Shown in pieces: positions 57,029-64,000 of a stretch of 64,000 nt of DNA. The stretch is from positions 1 through 64,000 of the forward strand of contig JADFDQ010000011.1 of the NCBI GenBank assembly GCA_018262705.1. Reading direction: 5' to 3'. The notes beneath the pieces were generated by a model, which worked only from the letters and a program-made list of their open reading frames with translations, did no database searches and was not told where the DNA came from. Positions within the stretch are counted from its first letter, which is position 1. The number at the start of each line of letters is the position of its first letter. A program made the position numbers and the translations under genes. This stretch comes from Xanthomonas sp. (GTDB lineage Bacteria; Pseudomonadota; Gammaproteobacteria; Xanthomonadales; Xanthomonadaceae).

Positions 57029-57682
57029 ATGAACTGGCACATCCTCCTTCCCTGCCTGGAGATCCATCTTGCCATCGGCCTGCTGTTGCTGCTGTCGGTC
57101 TGTTTGGTGCCGAGGTTTCGGGAGGGCCTTTTCCCGAACCTTGCCGCTGACATGGCGGGTGCCCCGGCTTGGAAGGTCGCGTTGACGCTTGCGCTTCGGG
57201 GTGGGTCCGTTGTCCTGCTGTGGCCGCTGGTGTTGTTGAGACGCTGGCGTCGGTGGTGCGACAGGTCGGGCAACGGCGTCTCATTGCTGCTGCCCGAATC
57301 CGAACCCAAGCCAGGGCTGCCGCCGGAGATCGACCCGGACGAACTGCGCGCGTGGGAGGCGCGGAATCCGGCGATGATCCGCCCGATCCGGATCGAGCAG
57401 GTGACTCCCGGGATTTACGATGTCCACTGCCTGCATTGCAGTCACGTTTTCCAATACACCGGGCTCATGCACGGCTTCGGCGAGAACAGTTTTCTGACGA
57501 TGGGCTACGTCTGCGCGCGCTGTCACCGGCTGGCCGAGCGGAGGTGGGATCGGGCGCATCCGAAGCCGGAACATCCGCGCTGCAAGTGTGGTGGAGCGTT
57601 GCGGCGCGAAGGCCAGATGCTGTGCCCGAACTGCGGCAGTCCGGACGTGTGTTGCCTTTACATGCCGCTCGCCGTGACCTGA
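57029..57682 (+). CDS. Zinc-ribbon membrane protein, copy B
   Basis: An intact 217-residue protein with two N-terminal membrane helices (LEIHLAIGLLLLLSVCLVP at about 9-28, and ALRGGSVVLLWPLVLL at about 53-68), a short linker, and a C-terminal zinc-ribbon domain. The domain reads YDVHCLHCSHVF, YVCARCHRLAERRWD, HPRCKCGGAL and LCPNCGSPDVCCLYMP, four Cys pairs able to bind two zinc ions. It shares about 60 percent identity in this domain with copy A. No named family is apparent. The downstream convergent nirK gene ends 72 bp away. Anchoring a metal-binding domain near a copper enzyme gene is suggestive, but no function can be assigned. Confidence 0.78.
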   Translation: MNWHILLPCLEIHLAIGLLLLLSVCLVPRFREGLFPNLAADMAGAPAWKVALTLALRGGSVVLLWPLVLLRRWRRWCDRSGNGVSLLLPESEPKPGLPPEIDPDELRAWEARNPAMIRPIRIEQVTPGIYDVHCLHCSHVFQYTGLMHGFGENSFLTMGYVCARCHRLAERRWDRAHPKPEHPRCKCGGALRREGQMLCPNCGSPDVCCLYMPLAVT

Positions 57683-57753
57683 GTCAGGCGGCCATAACAC
57701 GCGGGGCCGCTTGCGCGACCCCGTGTGTTGTCCTGGTTGTTTCGGTGCGCGGC

Positions 57754-59766
57754 TCAATGCGCGTGTGCGCCGCCCGCGGCGGGTGCGCCCGTCGGTGCGG
57801 AAGCCGCCGCACGCGCATGTTTCACGTCGTCCGCAGTGATCGGCTTGCCCTGATTGCCCCAGGACGTGCGCTCGTGGTTGACGATATCAGCGATGTCGGC
57901 ATCGTTGAGCGCCGATTGGAACGGCGGCATCGCGCCGGAGTAGTTGACGCCGTCAATCGCCACGCCCTGCATGCCGTGCAAAATCACGTCGAGTTGCTTG
58001 GATGGATCGGGGTTCAGCACCACCGCGTTGCCCTTGAGCGGCGGGAACACGCCCGGCATGCCTTCGCCGCTGGCCTGGTGGCAGGCCGCACAGGTGCTGG
58101 TGTACAACTGCGCGCCGCGGGCCGGATCGAACGTGTACGGGCCGGTCGCCTGCGGCGGTGGCGGTAGCGGCGTTGCCGACTGGGTGATCGGTGGTTTGGC
58201 GCCGTCGATCGAACCCACGGCAAGCACGCCGACCGCGCCCAGTTCCATGTGCGCCATCGAGTGGTCGACGAACGGGTAGTGGCCGGCTTCGTCCAACGTC
58301 AAGTCGAACACCACGCCCTCGCCGGGGCCCACGGTGTGGGTGGAGACGCCGGTCAGCGCATGGGACGGGTCGCCATCGACATAGACTTTGTCGAAAATCG
58401 CACCGATCACGTGGAACGCGCTCCACAGGCTGGGGCCGGCGTTGACCACGTACAGGCGCACCAGATCGCCCGGTTTGGCGGTCAGCGGATGGTCGCGGTA
58501 TTGGAACGCGGCGCCGTTGAACACCACTTCGTCCGGGCGGATGTCCTGCATCTTGCCGAAGTCGCCCGCCATGGTCTTGCCGGACACCTGCTGGGTGTAC
58601 CACTCGCCCTGCACCAGCACATAGCTTTCCGCAGCCGGCGGCAAGGGCGTCGCCGGATCGACGATCATCGCGCCGTACATGCCGTTGCCGATGTGCAACA
58701 GCACCGGCGGCGTGCCGCAGTGGTAGAGGAACGCGCCGGCAACCTTGGCTTCGAAGATGAAGCTGACCGACTCGCCGGGCATGATGTCGACGTAGTGCAG
58801 GTTCGGCGGCGTGATTGCCGAATGGAAGTCGATCGAATGCTGCATGGTGCCCTTGTTGGTGAGCGTCACTTTCACCATCTGGCCCTGGCGCACGTGGATG
58901 GTCGGTCCGGGCACGGTCTTGCCGAAGGTCCAGGCTTGGTACTGCACGCCGCTGGCGATTTCGATGGCGTCGTCGGACACGTTAATGTTGACATCGACGG
59001 TGTTGCCTTCGGTGAGTGGCGGCAGCCGGGCGTCGCGTGCCTGCTTGATCGGCGTGGTGTCGGCCAGCGACAGCGGCGAGACCGCAGCGGCGGCGGCGGC
59101 CGGACTGGCCGAACGCACGTTCAGCGCGCTGTGCAAGCCGGCCAGCAGCAGCGCCACCAGCAGCAGCACGCCCGCGAGCGCGGGTGCCTGCACCCGCCAC
59201 GGCAGGTGCGGAACCTGTTCGGCGGGAACGCTGGGGTTCCATTCCGAAAGTTTGCGCCACGCCGGCCAGCGCCGTTCGATCAGGTAGTCGAGGCTGTACG
59301 GGCTGGGACCGGAGCGCAGGTTGATGATGATCAGCGCCGCGAAAATCAGCACATAGCTCAGCGCCGCGCCGATGTTGCTGGCACCGACCGAATACGGTCC
59401 GCCGAAGCCTTCCGCCGTGCTCCAGATCAGCAGGCTGAACAGGATGCCGATGATATAGGTGGCCTTGCGCGCGATGCCCAGCAGCAGTGCCAGCGCCAGC
59501 AGGGTTTCGGCGATCCGCGTGCCCCAGACGAACAGGCCGACGTGCGGCGTCACCAGCGCAATCCACATCTTGAACCACCACGCCGACCACGCCGGTTGCC
59601 CGGTTGCTGCGTTGTGCAGGTAGCCCACGTAGTGGCTGGCGAAATCGTCGGTGAAGGTGAGCGCGGCGCTGACCGCCCAGATCAGCCCGAAGCCCACTCG
59701 CAGCGCGGTGCCGGCCATCGCGGGCCAGTAAGATGCGGCCTCGATACGGCCTGTCGTGTCAGTCAT
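57754..59766 (-). CDS. nirK: Membrane-anchored copper nitrite reductase fused to cytochrome c
   Basis: A 670-residue fusion. An N-terminal DoxX-like membrane module occupies about residues 15-150 (four helices), then a further helix at 195-212. Two cupredoxin domains follow (about 255-530) with all nirK ligands: type 1 Cu H310, C350, H358, M363; type 2 Cu H315, H349, H502; catalytic D313 and H452. The C-terminal cytochrome c (about 545-640) has heme motif CAACH at 559-563 and a Met in GAMPPF. The enzyme would reduce nitrite to NO, with electrons delivered by its own heme. Start MTDTTGRIEAA was chosen; an ATG 26 codons upstream is unlikely. No nor, nos or nar gene is in the window. Confidence 0.9.
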   Translation of the reverse strand: MTDTTGRIEAASYWPAMAGTALRVGFGLIWAVSAALTFTDDFASHYVGYLHNAATGQPAWSAWWFKMWIALVTPHVGLFVWGTRIAETLLALALLLGIARKATYIIGILFSLLIWSTAEGFGGPYSVGASNIGAALSYVLIFAALIIINLRSGPSPYSLDYLIERRWPAWRKLSEWNPSVPAEQVPHLPWRVQAPALAGVLLLVALLLAGLHSALNVRSASPAAAAAAVSPLSLADTTPIKQARDARLPPLTEGNTVDVNINVSDDAIEIASGVQYQAWTFGKTVPGPTIHVRQGQMVKVTLTNKGTMQHSIDFHSAITPPNLHYVDIMPGESVSFIFEAKVAGAFLYHCGTPPVLLHIGNGMYGAMIVDPATPLPPAAESYVLVQGEWYTQQVSGKTMAGDFGKMQDIRPDEVVFNGAAFQYRDHPLTAKPGDLVRLYVVNAGPSLWSAFHVIGAIFDKVYVDGDPSHALTGVSTHTVGPGEGVVFDLTLDEAGHYPFVDHSMAHMELGAVGVLAVGSIDGAKPPITQSATPLPPPPQATGPYTFDPARGAQLYTSTCAACHQASGEGMPGVFPPLKGNAVVLNPDPSKQLDVILHGMQGVAIDGVNYSGAMPPFQSALNDADIADIVNHERTSWGNQGKPITADDVKHARAAASAPTGAPAAGGAHAH

Positions 59767-59804
59767 GTGGTGGTCTGTCCTTTGGTATCGGGTTCGGGCC
59801 GACA

Positions 59805-59822
59805 GCGCATGCATGCATGCGC
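59805..59822. promoter_or_regulatory. 18-bp palindrome upstream of nirK
   Basis: GCGCATGCATGCATGCGC, a perfect 18-bp palindrome, 39 bases before the nirK ATG. The repeated GCATGC core and the position make it a candidate operator for a dimeric regulator (for example an NsrR/NnrR-type NO sensor), but the match to known consensus motifs is not close. Confidence 0.45.
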
Positions 59823-59923
59823 GACGAGTCGGCGCGGCTGGCATTTCTACGCGGTCTTGCGTCGACGCTGCGTTGACGTGCCAGCAAGGCGCTGCCGCCC
59901 GAGCGCAGCGGAAATGCGGCTGT

Positions 59924-59953
59924 TTGACTACAAGCCGCTGAATCTTCTACAAT
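59924..59953 (+). promoter_or_regulatory. rplU-rpmA promoter
   Basis: TTGACT and TACAAT separated by 18 bp, with the -10 box ending 66 bases before the rplU ATG. A strong sigma-70 promoter, as expected for ribosomal protein genes. Confidence 0.75.
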
Positions 59954-60019
59954 TCCGCTTCTGTCCACGGCAGATCGGACAGACTCCCAAGAAGAACGAC
60001 ATAATCGAGAGACTTTGAC

Positions 60020-60328
60020 ATGTACGCAATCGTAGTCACCGGCGGTAAGCAATACCGCGTGATGCAGGGCGAAACGCTCCGCGTCGAATTGCTCGAAGCC
60101 GAAGCCGGCAGCGAGATCAAGCTGGACAACGTGCTCATGCTGGGCGATGCCGACGGCATCAAACTGGGCGATGCGCTCAAGGGCGCCGCGGTCACCGCCA
60201 AGGTGGTGGGCCACGGTCGCGCCGACAAGGTGCGGATCGTCAAGTTCCGTCGCCGCAAGCACCATCGCAAGCAGATGGGCCACCGTCAGCATTACACCGA
60301 AATTCAGATCACCGGCATCAACGCCTGA
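60020..60328 (+). CDS. rplU: Ribosomal protein L21
   Basis: A 102-residue large-subunit protein: start [20 protein letters not shown], the 23S-binding [26 protein letters not shown] near the C-terminus. The length is the usual 100-105. It heads the rplU-rpmA operon found in most bacteria, with rpmA 23 bp downstream. A sigma-70 promoter lies about 66 bases upstream. Confidence 0.98.
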   Translation: MYAIVVTGGKQYRVMQGETLRVELLEAEAGSEIKLDNVLMLGDADGIKLGDALKGAAVTAKVVGHGRADKVRIVKFRRRKHHRKQMGHRQHYTEIQITGINA

Positions 60329-60351
60329 TCGTCAGTCCGGAGAATTGAGCA

Positions 60352-60612
60352 ATGGCACATAAAAAGGCAGGCGGCAGTACCCGTAACGGCCGCGATTCCA
60401 ACCCGAAGTACCTCGGCGTGAAGATTTATGGTGGGCAGGCGATTGAAGCTGGCAACATCATCGTGCGTCAGCGCGGCACCCAGTTCCACCCGGGTACCGG
60501 CGTGGGCCTCGGCCGCGACCACACCCTGTTTGCGCTGGTCGACGGCAAGGTGGATTTTTCCGTCAAGGGCCCGAAAAAGCGCCGCACGGTCAGTATCGTT
60601 TCTGCGCAGTAA
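60352..60612 (+). CDS. rpmA: Ribosomal protein L27
   Basis: An 86-residue large-subunit protein whose N-terminal tail [21 protein letters not shown] reaches the peptidyl-transferase centre. The family sequence is intact, including [23 protein letters not shown]. It follows rplU by 23 bp and is closed by an intrinsic terminator 28 bases later. obgE, the usual third gene, starts more than 200 bp downstream, so it may need its own promoter or read-through. Confidence 0.98.
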   Translation: MAHKKAGGSTRNGRDSNPKYLGVKIYGGQAIEAGNIIVRQRGTQFHPGTGVGLGRDHTLFALVDGKVDFSVKGPKKRRTVSIVSAQ

Positions 60613-60637
60613 GCGCGGGCGCATGCGATTCCGCGAA

Positions 60638-60662
60638 GAGCCCCGCCTCGGCGGGGTTTTTC
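60638..60662 (+). terminator. Intrinsic terminator after rpmA
   Basis: CCCCGCC-tc-GGCGGGG (60641-60656), followed by TTTTT. A strong rho-independent terminator. Confidence 0.93.
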
Positions 60663-60717
60663 GTTGATGGAAACTCGAATGTCGCCGCTTTTTCCACGGA
60701 CACTGATTCATACTCTT

Positions 60718-61866
<1,149 letters not shown>

Positions 61867-62213
61867 GGGCAAGGGAACCTGGAACCGGGAAAAGCATGAA
61901 GCCGCGGGTTGCCCGGACGGGTTCGAGCAGGGCATGGATGGCCTGCGTCCGCGAATCGCAGCCGGATGCGGAGTCTTCGCGGCGAACCCGTCCGGGTGAC
62001 GCGCGGCTTGGGCTGGGGGCCGGGGGCCAGGGGCCAGAGACCAGGGACGTGTGTCCCGTGCTTTGACTACAAGATAGCGACGGATTGTGGCGTGGCAGTC
62101 GGCTGATGGCCTGCGTCCGCGAATCGCAGCCGGATGCGGTGTTTGCGCAACGAACCCGCCGGGCGATGCGCGAACCGGCAATGGTTCTGAAATTTCCTGT
62201 GCCTTGACGCAAG
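61867..62213. repeat. Gene-free stretch with two-copy 35-bp repeat
   Basis: I see no gene in the 347 bp between obgE and the rpsT terminator. A 35-bp sequence with core GCCTGCGTCCGCGAATCGCA occurs identically at 61937-61971 and 62105-62139, each followed by a similar but diverged tail, so both are copies of one longer dispersed element. The segment 61990-62040 is a G-rich low-complexity run. Confidence 0.7.
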
Positions 62214-62236
62214 AAACCCGGCTTTGCGCCGGGTTT
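62214..62236 (-). terminator. rpsT terminator
   Basis: AAACCCGGC-gcaaa-GCCGGGTTT on the minus strand, 27 bases after the rpsT stop codon, followed by CTTGCG. The stem's own T-rich 3' arm could serve as the U-tract; the tail is otherwise weak. Confidence 0.75.
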
Positions 62237-62262
62237 CAAGATGCACTGCGGCCGACGCCGAA

Positions 62263-62532
62263 TCAGGCGGCCTTGAGCGCCTTGATCCGCGCGGTCAGGC
62301 GCGACTTGTGGCGGGCGGCTTTGTTCTTGTGGATCAGGCCGCGCGCGGCGAAACGATCCAACAGCGGCTGGGCGACGGTGAATGCGGCGCTGGCGCCGTC
62401 GGCATCGTTGGCGTTGAGCGCCTTGATCACCCTCTTGACCGCGGTGCGCAGCTGCGAGCGCTGGGCGACGTTGCGGGCGTTGCGCCCGACCATCTGCTTG
62501 GCGCGTTTCTTGGAGGACTTGATATTGGCCAC
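62263..62532 (-). CDS. rpsT: Ribosomal protein S20
   Basis: An 89-residue small-subunit protein: [20 protein letters not shown] at the start and [19 protein letters not shown] near the end, the family's lysine- and arginine-rich helices. The start is GTG (62532-62530), which gives the canonical (M)[12 protein letters not shown] lies about ten bases before it. E. coli rpsT also uses a non-AUG start as part of its autogenous control. It is divergent to murJ. Confidence 0.96.
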   Translation of the reverse strand: MANIKSSKKRAKQMVGRNARNVAQRSQLRTAVKRVIKALNANDADGASAAFTVAQPLLDRFAARGLIHKNKAARHKSRLTARIKALKAA

Positions 62533-62701
62533 TGGGAAATCCTGAAATTCTTGAGGGTGAAATACTGAAGCTTGGCGGGGCGTGCCGTCGACTGGCACAA
62601 TGCCGCGCCGACAACGTCTCGGAAAGACTGCGAATTATGTACGGTTTCCCCGGTTGGGTCAACAATCCGCGCTGGTCGCGACGCACATCCCTGGAGCAGG
62701 G

Positions 62702-64000
62702 GTGAGCGCAGGCGCGTCCAGCGGGCGCAAGCCGCGCGGCATGCTGGGCGGGGTGCTGTCGTTCGGCGGCATGACCATGCTCAGCCGCGTGTTCGGGCTG
62801 GTGCGCGACCAGGTGTTCTTCGCCACCTTCGGCACCAACTGGATGACCGACGCCTTCTGGGTGGCGTTCCGGATTCCCAACTTCATGCGCCGGCTGTTTG
62901 CCGAAGGTTCGTTTTCGACCGCCTTCGTGCCGGTGTTCACCGAGATCAAGGAAAAGCGCAGCCACGCCGAACTGCGCGAACTGATGGCGCGCACCGCCGG
63001 CACGCTGGGCGGAGTGCTGCTGCTGGTGACAGCACTGGGGATGCTGTTGGCGCCGCAGCTGGCCACCGCCTTCGCGCAGGCCGATCCGGCGCCGGGTCAG
63101 GGTCAACTGATCACCAACCTGCTGCGGCTGACCTTTCCGTTCCTGCTGTTCGTCTCGCTGACCGCGCTGTGCGCCGGTGCGCTGAACAGCTTCGATCGCT
63201 TTGGCTGGCCGGCGTTCACCCCGATCATCCTCAATCTGTGCATGATCGCCGGCGCGCTGTGGGGGTCGAAATTCACCACGCCGCCGATCATGGCGATGGG
63301 CTGGGCGATCCTGATCGCCGGCGTGCTGCAGCTGTTGTTCCAGTTCCCGCTGCTGGCCAAGCTCGATCTGCTGACGCTGCCGCGCTGGGGCTGGAACCAT
63401 CCCGACATCCGCAAGGTGATGCGGCTGATGGTGCCCACCCTGGTCGGCTCGTCGGTGGCGCAGGCCAACCTGCTGTTCGACACCTTCATCGCGGCGCTGC
63501 TGGTGCACGGCTCGCAGAGCTGGCTGTCCGGCGCCGACCGCTTTCTCGAACTGCCGCTTGGCGTATTTGGCATTGCGCTCGGCACGGTGATCCTGCCGAC
63601 CCTGTCGCGGCATCACGTCAACGGCGATCGCGCGGCGTTCTCGAAATCCTTCGACTGGGGCCTGCGTTCGACCCTGATCATCATCCTGCCGGCGATGCTG
63701 GGGCTGATGCTGCTGTCGCTGCCGCTGGTCTCCACGGTGTTCCAGTACGGCCGTTTCGACGCGTTCTCCGCGCGCATGACCGCGCTGTCGGTGTTCGGTC
63801 TGAGCTTCGGTTTGCCGGCGTTCGCCTTGGTCAAGACCGTGCTGCCCGGGTTCTACGCGCGCCAGGACACGAAAACGCCGGTGCGCGCCGCGGTGGCCTC
63901 GCTGGTCGCCAACATGGTCTTCAACGTGATCCTGCTGGGCCTGATGCTGGCGCTGTGGGCGCCGGACGTCGACAAGGGCGGCGGGGTGATGGCGACGCTG
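62702..64000 (+). CDS. murJ: Lipid II flippase MurJ, 5' part (runs off window)
   Basis: About 433 N-terminal residues of MurJ (MviN), the flippase that moves lipid II across the inner membrane for peptidoglycan synthesis. Marks are SRVFGLVRDQVFFATFGTNWMTDAFWVAFRIPNFMRRLFAEGSFSTAFVPVF at the start, with the substrate-cavity Arg residues, and GADRFLELPLGVFGIALGTVILPTLSRHH in the middle; at least ten membrane helices are visible. A GTG start with GGAG seven bases upstream fits. ATG 62741, 13 codons later, is an alternative. The C-terminal helices lie beyond the window. Confidence 0.94.
   Translation, partial: MSAGASSGRKPRGMLGGVLSFGGMTMLSRVFGLVRDQVFFATFGTNWMTDAFWVAFRIPNFMRRLFAEGSFSTAFVPVFTEIKEKRSHAELRELMARTAGTLGGVLLLVTALGMLLAPQLATAFAQADPAPGQGQLITNLLRLTFPFLLFVSLTALCAGALNSFDRFGWPAFTPIILNLCMIAGALWGSKFTTPPIMAMGWAILIAGVLQLLFQFPLLAKLDLLTLPRWGWNHPDIRKVMRLMVPTLVGSSVAQANLLFDTFIAALLVHGSQSWLSGADRFLELPLGVFGIALGTVILPTLSRHHVNGDRAAFSKSFDWGLRSTLIIILPAMLGLMLLSLPLVSTVFQYGRFDAFSARMTALSVFGLSFGLPAFALVKTVLPGFYARQDTKTPVRAAVASLVANMVFNVILLGLMLALWAPDVDKGGGVMATL

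Overview
The window is a 64 kb piece of a GC-rich (mid-to-high 60s percent by eye) gammaproteobacterial chromosome. Gene content and order point to the Xanthomonadaceae/Lysobacteraceae: sufR-sufBCDS, tRNA-Leu next to rnr-rlmB, rplU-rpmA-obgE followed by divergent rpsT and murJ, an EF-G2-type GTPase, a small SET-domain protein, the DUF2339/DUF3999 pair, and dispersed palindromes built on TAGGAGCGC. I cannot name the genus. Nearly all of it is ordinary chromosomal backbone with short intergenic gaps, frequent ATGA or TGATG start-stop overlaps, and GTG starts at several genes.

Layout. 1-0.5 kb: the start of an IS110-family transposase and its non-coding end, lying against an acyl-CoA dehydrogenase. 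2.4-6.1 kb: a small lipoprotein and a periplasmic M16 peptidase pair, one catalytic and one without the zinc motif. 6.2-11 kb: beta-CASP RNase-like protein, RhlE-type helicase, EptA-like lipid A phosphoethanolamine transferase. 11-16.5 kb: Fe-S assembly operon sufR-BCDS with an operator candidate on its promoter. 16.5-27.3 kb: secreted hydrolase, a membrane protein with a CAAACC tract, SET methyltransferase, EF-G2, glycine-zipper protein, receiver protein, M1 peptidase with a membrane partner, DUF4349 lipoprotein, cyclophilin. 27.3-36.2 kb: a long palindromic element, PHA depolymerase, methyltransferase, HemJ, alkaline phosphatase, dicarboxylate symporter, a DUF3828 lipoprotein, and an SPFH/NAD-kinase-like gene pair. 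36.3-40.7 kb: tRNA-Leu(CAG), RNase R, RlmB, RNase T. 40.8-50.3 kb: EF-hand protein, DUF2339/DUF3999, enoyl-CoA hydratase/Cys-rich protein/Nth, a Mip-like protein, Nudix/sulfurtransferase/ArsC-like operon. 50.4-54.5 kb: UvrA with a thioesterase and a crotonase. 54.6-59.8 kb: the least ordinary stretch. It holds a 45-bp tandem repeat, a small XRE regulator, two duplicated membrane-anchored zinc-ribbon genes (the first broken by an in-frame amber codon), a decayed copy of the nirK 3' end after the first copy, an orphan lipoprotein, and a membrane-anchored copper nitrite reductase fused to cytochrome c. 60-64 kb: rplU, rpmA, obgE, rpsT and the start of murJ.

How the parts fit. Much of the backbone serves RNA and translation (RhlE, RNase R, RNase T, RlmB, EF-G2, L21, L27, Obg, S20) and envelope upkeep (EptA, MurJ, M1/M16 peptidases, lipoproteins). 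The accessory interest lies in the nirK neighbourhood. The zinc-ribbon duplication carried a fragment of nirK with it, so the zinc-ribbon gene and nirK were already neighbours before the duplication. Palindromic REP-like elements sit at gene ends and in two cases supply the stop codon.
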